Of a stretch of 33,552 nt of DNA, positions 7,592 to 15,277 are shown piece after piece. Location: NCBI GenBank assembly GCA_013388795.1, contig JACAEP010000128.1, forward strand, positions 1 through 33,552, in the 5' to 3' direction. Position 1 is the first letter of the stretch. Each line of letters begins with the position of its first letter. This DNA is from Chloroflexota bacterium. GTDB taxonomy: Bacteria > Chloroflexota > Anaerolineae > Anaerolineales > Villigracilaceae. Below the pieces are notes generated by a model. It was not told where the DNA came from and searched no databases. It was given only the letters and a program-made list of their open reading frames with translations. The translations under genes were made by a program, and so were the position numbers.

Positions 7592-7597
7592 TTATAC
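7592..7597 (-). promoter_or_regulatory. -10 box of the sortase gene
   Basis: TATAAT on the minus strand lies 10 bases before the sortase ATG, so the transcript would have at most a few leader bases. No good -35 is present at 16-18 bases (TCATAA is the nearest). There is no ribosome binding site. It overlaps the region that holds the divergent tRNA-Val promoter. Confidence 0.55.
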
Positions 7598-7606
7598 CGC
7601 AAGGGA

Positions 7607-7635
7607 TTGCCAATTTATGAGACAGTCGGTATAAT
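7607..7635 (+). promoter_or_regulatory. Promoter of tRNA-Val
   Basis: TTGCCA (7607-7612), a 17-base spacer and TATAAT (7630-7635) form a near-consensus promoter. Transcription would begin about 6 bases before the tRNA 5' end. Confidence 0.8.
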
Positions 7636-7648
7636 GTGATTCGCTTTC

Positions 7649-7722
7649 GGGCGGGTAGCTCAGTTGGTTAGAGCATCGCGTTGACATCGCGAAGGTCGTA
7701 GGTTCGAGCCCTATCTCGCCCA
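7649..7722 (+). tRNA. tRNA-Val (anticodon GAC)
   Basis: The 74-base gene folds as a standard cloverleaf. The acceptor GGGCGGG pairs with CTCGCCC (one G-T pair), the D arm has AGCTCAGTTGG, the anticodon stem TCGCG/CGCGA encloses the loop TTGACAT with anticodon GAC, and the T arm is GTAGG-TTCGAGC-CCTAT. The discriminator is A at 7722. The CCA end is not encoded, so it must be added enzymatically. No terminator lies between it and the T-box leader that starts 38 bases later, so read-through into thrS is possible. Confidence 0.95.
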
Positions 7723-7760
7723 CAGTGCAAGCAGCGGGTACACAGGTAGACAAGTAAAAT

Positions 7761-8020
7761 GCGTTGACCGAGACGAGTATGTGGTCAAGTCTCTGACAGG
7801 GAGAAGAAACCGGTGATTGAGAGTTTCTTCCAGGGAACATCACAGAAAACCACTCGCGAGCGTAACGTTGAAAAGTGATCAGTGAAAAGTGATCATTGAG
7901 TAGATGAAACGGGTTGCTCCGTTAGAGGCTGAAGAGATGTAACATAAGATAAATCTTGCGCTACAAATCGGGTGGAACCGCGTGAATTAAATTCTCGCCC
8001 CGTGTTCGGGCGAGTTTTTT
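7761..8020 (+). promoter_or_regulatory. T-box riboswitch of thrS, threonine specifier
   Basis: The invariant T-box GGGTGGAACCGCG is at 7970-7982, followed by a terminator hairpin (7994-8014) and TTTTTT. Stem I can be drawn by hand. GCGTT (7761) pairs with AACGT (7864-7868). AGTA (7776-7779) faces GAA (7845-7847) as the loop E motif. TGTG pairs with CACA (7841-7844) and TCTCTG pairs with CAGGGA (7831-7836). GGGAG near 7799 is the AG bulge and CGGTGATTGAGA (7811-7822) the apical loop. The specifier next to GAA is then ACC (7849-7851), a threonine codon, agreeing with thrS downstream. Uncharged tRNA-Thr should favour the antiterminator. The 13-mer TGAAAAGTGATCA occurs twice in tandem (7869-7881, 7883-7895) between stem I and the T-box. 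TAAAAT at 7755-7760 is a possible -10. Confidence 0.9.
7994..8020 (+). terminator. Attenuator terminator of the thrS T-box
   Basis: CTCGCCC (7994-8000) pairs with GGGCGAG (8008-8014) around a 7-base loop, followed by six T. Its 5' arm lies just after the T-box sequence, as needed for mutually exclusive folding with the antiterminator. Confidence 0.9.
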
Positions 8021-8030
8021 GTTTAATCAT

Positions 8031-8079
8031 GGACTCGAAAGTCAGGAGACTTTCGAGTCCCAACATCAGGAGATGTTGG
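8031..8079. repeat. Tandem AGGA-loop hairpins between T-box and thrS
   Basis: Two perfect hairpins stand side by side. GGACTCGAAAGTC (8031-8043) pairs with GACTTTCGAGTCC (8048-8060), and CCAACATC (8060-8067) pairs with GATGTTGG (8072-8079). Both loops are AGGA. GAGTCC words recur just after the second. They sit past the attenuator and 12 bases before the thrS ribosome binding site. Confidence 0.75.
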
Positions 8080-8102
8080 AGTCCTGAATAAAGGAGTAGA
8101 AA

Positions 8103-9914
8103 ATGGCGCAACAAGTACAGGAAAAATACGAAGAGTCTTATCTTTATAAGATCCGTCACTCTACGGCGCATGTGATGGCGCAGGCGGTGTTGGAAATCTT
8201 CCCGGATGGGAAGCCAACCATCGGTCCGCCGGTGGAGAATGGGTTCTATTACGACTTCGACCTGCCGCGCAATCTGACGCCGGAAGACCTTGAGCAGATC
8301 GAGAAGAGGATGCGCCAGATCGTGCAGGGCAAGCATGATTTCAAGAAGACGGTCATCTCGGCGGAGGAGGCGAAGAAAATCTTTGCCGACCAGCCCTACA
8401 AGTTGGAGTTGATCGAAGGCTTGGAAAAAGGCGGACTGGATGAATACGGCAATCCGCTCAAGGAGAAGCCGGAGATTTCCATTTATCAGCACGATACGTT
8501 CACGGATTTGTGCCGTGGTCCGCATGTGGCAAATACGAAAGAGATCAAGCCCGATGCCTTTAAATTGATGTCGGTTGCTGGCGCATACTGGCGCGGCGAC
8601 GAGAACAATAAACAGTTGCAGCGTCTGTATGGCACGGCTTGGGAAAATAAAAAACAACTGGAAGAGTATCTGCACCAGTTGGAAGAAGCCAAGAAACGCG
8701 ATCATCGCAAACTGGGCAAAGAGTTGGAAATCTTCATCTTCGATGAGGAGGTCGGTCCCGGCTTGCCTTTGTGGCTGCCGAATGGCGGAATCATCATTGA
8801 GGAGTTGGAAAAGCTCGCCAAGGAAATGGAAGAAAAGGCTGGCTACGACCGCGTCAAGACGCCGAGCGTGACGAAGGAAGACCTGTTCCTCCGTTCCGGT
8901 CACTTGCCCTATTATGCCGAGAGCATGTACCCGCCCATGGAACTCGAAGGCGTGAAGTATTACATCAAGCCGATGAACTGTCCCATGCACCACAAGATAT
9001 TCGGCTCGAAGGGACGTTCCTATCGCGACCTGCCCGTGCGTCTCGCGGAATATGGCACGTGCTACCGCTACGAGAAATCAGGCGAACTTTTTGGTCTGAT
9101 GCGCGTCCGTTCGATGCAGATGAACGACGCCCACATCTACTGTTCTGAATCGCAATTCGAGCAGGAATTCATGGGCGTGGTGGAACTCTACAAGAAATAC
9201 TTTGAGTTGTTCGGCATCGACAAGTATGTGATGCGCCTCTCGCTTCACTCGAAGGCGGGTCTCGGCAAAAAATACGTGGACAACCCCGAATTGTGGATCA
9301 AAACCGAAGACATGGTGCGCCGCGCCATGGACAATGGCGGAGTCCCCTATGTGGAAGCCGAAGATGAAGCCGCATTCTACGGTCCGAAGATCGACGTGCA
9401 GATCTGGTCTGCCATCGGACGTGAATTCTCGCTTGCCACGAATCAAGTGGACTTTGCCGTCCCCTCACGCTTTGACTTAAAGTTCACGAACAGCGAAGGC
9501 CACGATGAAGTGCCGTTGTGCATCCACCGCGCGCCGCTTTCCACGCATGAGCGCATGGTCGGCTTCCTGTTGGAACATTACGCAGGCAACTTCCCGGTCT
9601 GGCTTTCGCCGGAGCAGGCGCGGGTCATCTCGATCACGGATGAGCAGAACGACTACGCCGAGAAGATCGCCAGGGAATTGCGCGAGAATGGCATCCGTGC
9701 CAGCGCGGATTTGTCCTCCCAGCGCATGAACGCCAAGATCCGCAACGCGCAGATGATGAAAGTGCCGTATATGATCGTGGTCGGCAAGAACGAAATGGAA
9801 GCCGGGCAAATCTCCCTGAGAGTCCGCGACGGGAGCCAGCAGAATGGATTCGCTCTGGGTGAATTCATTGCGCGGGCGAAGGATCGAATTGCAAGAAGAG
9901 CAAGCGAACTGTAA
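8103..9914 (+). CDS. thrS: Threonyl-tRNA synthetase lacking the TGS domain
   Basis: ThrRS charges tRNA-Thr in the cytoplasm. The 603-residue protein starts directly at the editing domain: HSTAHVMAQAV near residue 20 and DLCRGPHV near 138 hold the editing-site histidines and cysteine. The class II catalytic core follows. Zinc ligands are Cys in KPMNCPMH, His in NDAHIYC and His in LCIHRA; motif 2 is GLMRVRSMQMNDAH and motif 3 is IHRAPLSTHERMVGFLLEHYAG. The C-terminal anticodon-binding domain contains GIRASADLSSQRMNAKIR and VPYMIVVG. The N-terminal TGS domain of about 60 residues is missing, and the upstream T-box and hairpins leave no room for it. Motif 2 differs from the common RGFTQDDAH. AAGGAG (8091-8096) lies 6 bases before the ATG. 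Confidence 0.96.
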   Translation: MAQQVQEKYEESYLYKIRHSTAHVMAQAVLEIFPDGKPTIGPPVENGFYYDFDLPRNLTPEDLEQIEKRMRQIVQGKHDFKKTVISAEEAKKIFADQPYKLELIEGLEKGGLDEYGNPLKEKPEISIYQHDTFTDLCRGPHVANTKEIKPDAFKLMSVAGAYWRGDENNKQLQRLYGTAWENKKQLEEYLHQLEEAKKRDHRKLGKELEIFIFDEEVGPGLPLWLPNGGIIIEELEKLAKEMEEKAGYDRVKTPSVTKEDLFLRSGHLPYYAESMYPPMELEGVKYYIKPMNCPMHHKIFGSKGRSYRDLPVRLAEYGTCYRYEKSGELFGLMRVRSMQMNDAHIYCSESQFEQEFMGVVELYKKYFELFGIDKYVMRLSLHSKAGLGKKYVDNPELWIKTEDMVRRAMDNGGVPYVEAEDEAAFYGPKIDVQIWSAIGREFSLATNQVDFAVPSRFDLKFTNSEGHDEVPLCIHRAPLSTHERMVGFLLEHYAGNFPVWLSPEQARVISITDEQNDYAEKIARELRENGIRASADLSSQRMNAKIRNAQMMKVPYMIVVGKNEMEAGQISLRVRDGSQQNGFALGEFIARAKDRIARRASEL

Positions 9915-10058
9915 GCGGTAAAAAAGAAGTCACGCGCAAGGCAGGTTCTCTGTGTATAAGTCATGGAAGAGCAGTTAATCTTGGAAATGGTGTAACAAAT
10001 ATTATCTGAGGCTCTATAACTATGATGGGTGGTTTCAACCCGCATTGGCGAAGATGCG

Positions 10059-10091
10059 AAAACACTGGGATGGGGATGTCCCAGTGTTTTT
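10059..10091. terminator. Bidirectional terminator between thrS and pfkA
   Basis: AAAACACTGGGA (10059-10070) pairs perfectly with TCCCAGTGTTTT (10079-10090), an 8-base loop, with T or A runs on either side. It serves the convergent thrS and phosphofructokinase genes. The rest of 9915-10094 shows nothing else. Confidence 0.85.
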
Positions 10092-10094
10092 GGT

Positions 10095-12317
10095 TCATTC
10101 GGCGTTTGGACCTTGTTTGGCAAGCAGTGTGGCAATGCCTTTGAGTTCCAGCCACCATTGGTCTTTTGGACGTTGGTGTTCGGCGTCGATCATGCGGTCA
10201 AAGTCGCGCATGTCGTGGAAGAAGATGCGTCCATTTTGCATCCCAATAAAGGCGCTGTCGAAATTTTTCTTCTCACATTGATCGATCAAATATTCGAGGC
10301 ACATGCGTGAGAGCCGCGTGGCTTGAATGCGGTCAAAAGGCGACGGATCGCCGCCTTGCTGCAAGTGTCCCAAAATGGCGGGGCGCACATCGAATACGTC
10401 ACCACCCTCTTCTTCGAACAGCGAGCAGATAAAGTCGGTGGTGTACACGGGGTTTGCATTTTCATTGCGAATCATTAACCCCAGGCGCTTGCCCGTCTCA
10501 AACCCTTTAAGCAGATTTTCTACATCGGTTTGAAGGTCGCGCAGTTTGATACCCTCTTCATGCATGTAGACGCGTTCTGCGCCGGTTGCCATGCCGCCCA
10601 TCAGGGCAAGATAACCGCAGTAATGTCCCATCACTTCGACGACGAACACGCGCCTGGTTGCCACCGCCGATTGTTTGATCTTATCCACCGCATCGGTGAT
10701 GCTGTTCAGGGCGGTGTCGGCGCCAATGCTAAACTCGGAGCCGGGCAGGTTGTTGTTGATCGAGGCGGGCAGGCAGATCATGGGAATGTTGAAACTGGGG
10801 AAATTCCCGCGTTCTTTCAATAGAATAAAAGCAGACTCATATGCGTTCCAGCCGCCGATGATCAATAGTGCGTCTATGCGGCGGTCTTCGATCACGCGCG
10901 CAATGGCGTACAAGTCTCGTCCTTTGGGAACCCGGCGCGTGGTTCCTAACACGGAGCCCCCGCTCGAAGCCCAGCCGTTTACGCTCATCCAGTTCATTTC
11001 CATGACGTCATTTTCGATTAACCCTTCAAACCCATTGCGGACGCCAAGCATCGTGTGTCCTGCGTCCAGTCCGAGGCGGATCGCGGCGCGCCCTGCCGTG
11101 TTCATGCCGGGGGCTGGCGCGCCGGCGTTCATCACCGCAATCCGGAATCGTTTCTTGGAAGGGTCCACCGGACGCGGCAGGGCGCGTACCATCGTCTTAA
11201 AGGTGTTGAACGCATCTTTGAAGGAAGAACTGCGCAAGGACATGGCGCGTTCGTAATCCCCGGCGCTGATGGCTTCTGCCACTGCTTGTGTTTTTTTTAC
11301 GCTTTCCATCATGGGCAGGCGTGTCATTCGGTTGTTACGGATGCCGATCACGACCGGTTCATCCTCTGGTTTGGCAGAGAGGATGGAGTTGACCGCTTCA
11401 TACCCCATGAGTGTGCTTAAGTTTCGGTCAAAGGCGCTTGGGCGCCCGCCGCGTTGGACGTGTCCCAACACGGTCACGCGCACTTCTTCATTGAGTTTTT
11501 CTTCGAGGGCATGCGCTACATCGCTACTGCCGATGTAATTGCCATTGCGGTCGCGGGCGCCCTCAGCGAGGATCACGATACTATCGCGCCGCCCCGCCTT
11601 GCGTCCGGCTTTGAGGCGTTCGGCAAGCACATCCTGCCAGTTCTCCACATCCGGCGGCGCTTCGGGAATCAATACCCAGTCTGCTCCCGTTGCCAGCGCG
11701 CCCATCAAAGCCAGGTAGCCGCAGTTGCGTCCCATCACTTTGACTACGAACGTACGTTGATGACTGGCGGCGGTGCTGGTGATGGCATCCACCGCTTCTG
11801 TGATGCGATGTAGGGCCGAGTCGGCGCCGATGGTCATGTCGGTGCCGGAGAAGTCATTGTCAATTGAACCGACCAACCCTACAATCGAGAAGTTCGGATA
11901 TTCTGCCGCTTCTTCTACAGTGATCTCTTTGGCTGCCAGCAGTTCCTGCATCAGCTCGGGCCATTCCTGCCGGAAGAGATTTGCGCCGGTCAGCGACCCA
12001 TCGCCGCCAATAACGATCAGACCGTCGATGCCCGCTTTGATGAGATTCTTTGCTGCGCGCCTGCGGCCTTCGCGCGTGCGGAAGGCTTCGCAGCGCGCCG
12101 ACCCGATCACTGTTCCGCCCAGTTGAAGAATTCCCCCGACCGAATCCCAATCCATCTTGCGGATGTATTCGCCGTCATCCACCAGCCCCTGATAGCCTTC
12201 ATAAATTGCGTACACGTCCACGCCGCGATCTAACGCTGTGCGCACCACGGCCCGCACGGCAGCATTCATCCCTTGCGCATCGCCGCCGCTGGTTAAGATT
12301 CCTATTCGTTTTGTCAT
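10095..12317 (-). CDS. pfkA: Tandem ATP-dependent 6-phosphofructokinase, eukaryotic type
   Basis: The enzyme phosphorylates fructose 6-phosphate at the committed step of glycolysis. The 740-residue protein is two fused PFK units joined by a linker at about 340-390. The N half is catalytic: GGDGSLTGANLFRQEW near 104, GSIDNDFSGTDMTIGADSALHRI near 150 with Asp153 as catalytic base, and VMGRNCGYLALMGALATGADW. The C half (from about 391, RIAVMNAGAPAPGMNTAGR) is degenerate: GGDG is GGWN at 488, IDND is INNN at 520, and MGR is MGH. This layout and wording match animal and fungal PFK, where the C half became an effector site. Bacterial PfkA is usually about 320 residues. Start ATG 12317 has AGGATG 6 bases upstream; the 40-residue extension to 12437 was rejected. 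The gene is divergent from the PBP homologue. Confidence 0.95.
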   Translation of the reverse strand: MTKRIGILTSGGDAQGMNAAVRAVVRTALDRGVDVYAIYEGYQGLVDDGEYIRKMDWDSVGGILQLGGTVIGSARCEAFRTREGRRRAAKNLIKAGIDGLIVIGGDGSLTGANLFRQEWPELMQELLAAKEITVEEAAEYPNFSIVGLVGSIDNDFSGTDMTIGADSALHRITEAVDAITSTAASHQRTFVVKVMGRNCGYLALMGALATGADWVLIPEAPPDVENWQDVLAERLKAGRKAGRRDSIVILAEGARDRNGNYIGSSDVAHALEEKLNEEVRVTVLGHVQRGGRPSAFDRNLSTLMGYEAVNSILSAKPEDEPVVIGIRNNRMTRLPMMESVKKTQAVAEAISAGDYERAMSLRSSSFKDAFNTFKTMVRALPRPVDPSKKRFRIAVMNAGAPAPGMNTAGRAAIRLGLDAGHTMLGVRNGFEGLIENDVMEMNWMSVNGWASSGGSVLGTTRRVPKGRDLYAIARVIEDRRIDALLIIGGWNAYESAFILLKERGNFPSFNIPMICLPASINNNLPGSEFSIGADTALNSITDAVDKIKQSAVATRRVFVVEVMGHYCGYLALMGGMATGAERVYMHEEGIKLRDLQTDVENLLKGFETGKRLGLMIRNENANPVYTTDFICSLFEEEGGDVFDVRPAILGHLQQGGDPSPFDRIQATRLSRMCLEYLIDQCEKKNFDSAFIGMQNGRIFFHDMRDFDRMIDAEHQRPKDQWWLELKGIATLLAKQGPNAE

Positions 12318-12470
12318 GTTGCATCCTGCTCGATAAATTTTTCTTGATGACGATTCTACTGCAATTGGGTTAACGAATGGATTAACGAGCCTGCCAGTCA
12401 AATGCCACATGTTTGGTTTATTTCCTTGTTTCTCCATTTCTCATTTTCAAAACTATTCTCTTCAACAAGG

Positions 12471-12499
12471 TTGCGCCAGTTGGGGCAAGCCTTTACAAT
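12471..12499 (+). promoter_or_regulatory. Promoter of the PBP homologue, leaderless
   Basis: TTGCGC (12471-12476), a 17-base spacer and TACAAT (12494-12499) are followed by the ATG at 12506, exactly 7 bases after the -10. The expected transcription start is the A of the ATG, so the mRNA is probably leaderless. No ribosome binding site is present. Confidence 0.7.
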
Positions 12500-12505
12500 T
12501 CCCGC

Positions 12506-15019
12506 ATGCCTTCCACCTTGCCGATTCTCCGTTCACGGCGCGAGCGCAGGCTCGAAAAGCAAAAGCGCAATGAAAACCGCGCGCGCGGCGCGATCCTGAG
12601 CGGCGGGCTTGTCCTCTCGCTGCTGCTTGGTGTGCTTATCATCCTCGGCGCGTTCACCTATGCCGATGTGACCCACAGCCTGCCTTCGACCGAAATCCTT
12701 CCGCGCCTGCTCAACCCGCCGGATGGGCTTTTGCTCCAACCCACACGCGTGTACGACCGCACAGGCTTGCAGCGGCTTGTCACCTTTGCAACGAGCGAAT
12801 CGCCGCGCCGCTACATTCCCATCAGTGAACAGAATGCGCAGCACATCCCCGCAGAATTGGTGAAGGCGGTCATCGCCGCCGCCGACCCAGGTTTTGAAAA
12901 ACATTCAGGCTATTCATTGGAAGGCTTGAATAACCTCAACCTTCATCCCACTATCGCGCAAAAACTCATCAATGATCTCGTGCTTTACAACGAGCCGCCC
13001 TCGCTCACACGCGCCATCCGTGAACGATTGCTTGCCGCGCAGATCACTGCGCAGTATGGGCGCGCGCAGATCGTGGAGTGGTATCTCAACAGCGTTGATT
13101 TTGGCAACCATGCCTACGGCATCGCCGCCGCTGCGCAGTTGTATTTTGGCAAGCCTGCCGACGAACTGACTCTCGCCGAGTGTGCCATCCTTGCGGCAGT
13201 CAGCGAGACTCCCGCGCTCAACCCGCTGGATGCGCCGCAGGTGGCAATTCAACGCGGGCGCGAACTGCTTTATGTGATGCAAAACCTTGGGCTGATCTCT
13301 CCTGAACAAGCCGCTCAGTCGCTGCAAGAGACGCCTGCCTTCCAAACAACGCGTCCGACTCCGCCGGAAGTTGCCCCGGCTTTCTTGAATCTTCTCCTCG
13401 CCCAAATCGATTCGCAGATTCCGCGCGAGCGAGTCGAGCGCGGCGGAATCATTGTCATCTCTACGCTGGATTATGATTTGCAAAAGAACGCCTCGTGTGT
13501 GACGGAAGTGTACGCCGCGCGCTTGGCGGGTTTGCCCGAACCCAACCAAGCCTGTGATGCGGCGCGGTTATTGCCGTCTCTGCCGCCTGCTGTCACCTTG
13601 GCAGATTCATCTGCCAGTGCCGTCATCCTCGACCCGCAAACGGGACAGGTGTTAGCCATGGTCGGTGAAACCGTTCAAGGCGTGGAAACGCCCCTGGTCA
13701 GCGCGCACAGGCCCGGGTCCAGTATGGATGCGTTTGTCTATCTGACAGGATTCACCCGCGGGTTGAGTCCGGCCACTTTAATGTGGGACATTCCCGGCGG
13801 AGAATCCATCCAAAACTTTGACGGCGAATATCACGGCGCGATGCGTTTAAGAATGGCGCTGGCAAATGATTATCAAGTTCCGATGGAAATTTTGAAAACA
13901 CAAATGGGTATTGAGAACGTGACGAAGATTGCCTCATCGTTTGGGTTGGATATTAATAACGAAGCGACCATGCTCGACCTGGCCAGCGCCTACGGCGCGT
14001 TTGGCGCGCAGGGCGTGAAATTTGGCCAATATATCCATGATGATTTTTCTGCTTCGACCATCTTGCGTGTGGAAGGCGCGGACCGCGGCGTGATGTTGGA
14101 TTGGTCGCTGCCTCAGGCGCAGACTGTCGTCACGCCTGCGATGTCATATTTGATCGCGCATGTGTTGAGCGATGAGCCTGCGCGCTGGGATACATGGGGC
14201 AGGCAGAATGCGCTGGAGATTGGCAGACCGGCCGGCGTGAAGCCCGGGCAGACATCGGATGGAAAAGATGCGTGGGTGATCGGTTTTACTCCGTATGTTT
14301 CGGTGGCAGCATGGACAGGCCTGCGTGGTGAAAATGATTCGATCACGCCGAGATTTCCAGCGGTGTTGTGGAATGCGTTGATGCGAACGGCATCTGCAAA
14401 TCAGCCTGCCGATGGCTGGTCTGCCCCGCAGGGAATCACATCCATGACGGTTTGCGATCCATCGGGTATGCTGCCAACGCGTGCATGTCCAAATTTGGTA
14501 ACGGAAGTTTTTTTGAACGGCAGTGAACCGACCCAGGCAGACAATTTATTTCGCGAGTTTGCCATCAACCGCGAGACAGGTCTGCTCGCCACGGTGTTCA
14601 CTCCGCCTGAATTGATCGATACTCGTGTGTATATGCTCATCCCCGAAGAAGCGCGTGAATGGGCGTTGAGCGAAGGCATGGACATTCCGCCCACATCCTA
14701 TGATGCCATACAGGCGCCGCCGGTAAAGCCATTTGCAAACATTACCGCTCCGAAATTGTTTGCAGAGGTGGATGGCAGAGTGCTCATTCTCGGCGCAGCA
14801 ACGGGGGATGATTTTATGTATTATCGCGTGCAGGTTGGGAAAGGCTTAAACCCGCAGGAGTGGATTCAACTCGGCGAAGATCATTTTACGCCTGTGGACG
14901 GAGGTTTATTGGCAGAATGGGATACAACTGGATTGGACGGTCTGTATGCCATTCAATTAATTGTGGTGCGGACGGATCAGCGGGTGGATACGGCGGTCAT
15001 TCAGGTGACTGTCAAGTAA
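12506..15019 (+). CDS. Class A penicillin-binding protein homologue with lost catalytic motifs
   Basis: The 837-residue protein has a basic start, one membrane span (about 29-52), a GT51-like domain (about 80-245), a transpeptidase-like domain (about 365-610) and a C-terminal beta region (about 740-837). GT51 features remain, such as FEKHSG, LTRAIRERLLAAQI, and WYLNSVDFGNHAYGIAAAAQLYFGK, but EDxxF is ADPGF (Ala126-Asp127) and the GGSTITQQ segment is HPTIAQKL. In the transpeptidase part SxxK is Ser405-Ser406-Met407-Asp408, SxN is Asp455-Tyr456-Gln457, and KTG is Lys579-Pro580-Gly581. Both enzymatic sites therefore appear dead, while the fold is conserved through DAWVIGFTPYVSVAAWTG. It may be a structural or regulatory pseudoenzyme. 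No frameshift is seen. Start is set by the leaderless promoter; ATG 12413 was rejected. Confidence 0.85.
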   Translation: MPSTLPILRSRRERRLEKQKRNENRARGAILSGGLVLSLLLGVLIILGAFTYADVTHSLPSTEILPRLLNPPDGLLLQPTRVYDRTGLQRLVTFATSESPRRYIPISEQNAQHIPAELVKAVIAAADPGFEKHSGYSLEGLNNLNLHPTIAQKLINDLVLYNEPPSLTRAIRERLLAAQITAQYGRAQIVEWYLNSVDFGNHAYGIAAAAQLYFGKPADELTLAECAILAAVSETPALNPLDAPQVAIQRGRELLYVMQNLGLISPEQAAQSLQETPAFQTTRPTPPEVAPAFLNLLLAQIDSQIPRERVERGGIIVISTLDYDLQKNASCVTEVYAARLAGLPEPNQACDAARLLPSLPPAVTLADSSASAVILDPQTGQVLAMVGETVQGVETPLVSAHRPGSSMDAFVYLTGFTRGLSPATLMWDIPGGESIQNFDGEYHGAMRLRMALANDYQVPMEILKTQMGIENVTKIASSFGLDINNEATMLDLASAYGAFGAQGVKFGQYIHDDFSASTILRVEGADRGVMLDWSLPQAQTVVTPAMSYLIAHVLSDEPARWDTWGRQNALEIGRPAGVKPGQTSDGKDAWVIGFTPYVSVAAWTGLRGENDSITPRFPAVLWNALMRTASANQPADGWSAPQGITSMTVCDPSGMLPTRACPNLVTEVFLNGSEPTQADNLFREFAINRETGLLATVFTPPELIDTRVYMLIPEEAREWALSEGMDIPPTSYDAIQAPPVKPFANITAPKLFAEVDGRVLILGAATGDDFMYYRVQVGKGLNPQEWIQLGEDHFTPVDGGLLAEWDTTGLDGLYAIQLIVVRTDQRVDTAVIQVTVK

Positions 15020-15079
15020 TTTCAAAATAAGAACGCGAGAATGTGAAGATGTTTCTCTTTTACGGATTGGGATTGAATG

Positions 15080-15111
15080 GAGAAAGCCCCGGCACAACCT
15101 GGGGCTTTCTC
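15080..15111 (+). terminator. Terminator of the PBP homologue
   Basis: GAGAAAGCCCC (15080-15090) pairs with GGGGCTTTCTC (15101-15111) around a 10-base loop, followed by an AT-rich stretch. It lies 60 bases past the stop codon. Confidence 0.75.
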
Positions 15112-15120
15112 ATTATTTAA

Positions 15121-15263
15121 CTCACCTTACGCGCCATGGGCAAACCTGTGCCTGTTGACCGCGGACGGCTGACCACCGCGCTTGCTTACAAGGCAGCCGT
15201 CCGCGGTCGGCAGTCAAAATTACCTTGAAACCCAACCACAGAGTTACAACTACGTAAGGTGAC
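15121..15263. mobile_element. MITE-like element with 8-base target duplication
   Basis: The 143-base element has terminal inverted repeats CTCACCTTACG (15121-15131) and CGTAAGGTGAC (15253-15263), 10 of 11 bases matching. The direct repeat TTATTTAA flanks it immediately at 15113-15120 and 15264-15271. Inside, GACCGCGGACGGCT (15157-15170) pairs perfectly with AGCCGTCCGCGGTC (15195-15208) around a 24-base loop. It encodes no protein. It lies between two convergent genes and ends just before the pepF stop. The internal palindrome shares a 12-mer with the repeat at the pxpC start. Eight-base duplications are known for several IS families (for example IS256 and ISL3), but the partner transposase is not in the window. 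Confidence 0.7.
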
Positions 15264-15277
15264 TTATTTAATTCTGA

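Noticed and set aside
7893-8993. 366-codon open frame on the minus strand opposite the thrS start
   Set aside because: It is antisense to a clear thrS gene and its T-box, and its composition (His, Phe, Leu, Arg-rich) is that of a complementary-frame shadow.
12318-12437. 40-residue N-terminal extension of the phosphofructokinase
   Set aside because: No ribosome binding site, and the PFK fold starts at MTKRIGILTSGG right after a good site.
12413-12505. Upstream start of the PBP homologue
   Set aside because: The -35 and -10 boxes lie inside this stretch, so it would not be in the transcript.
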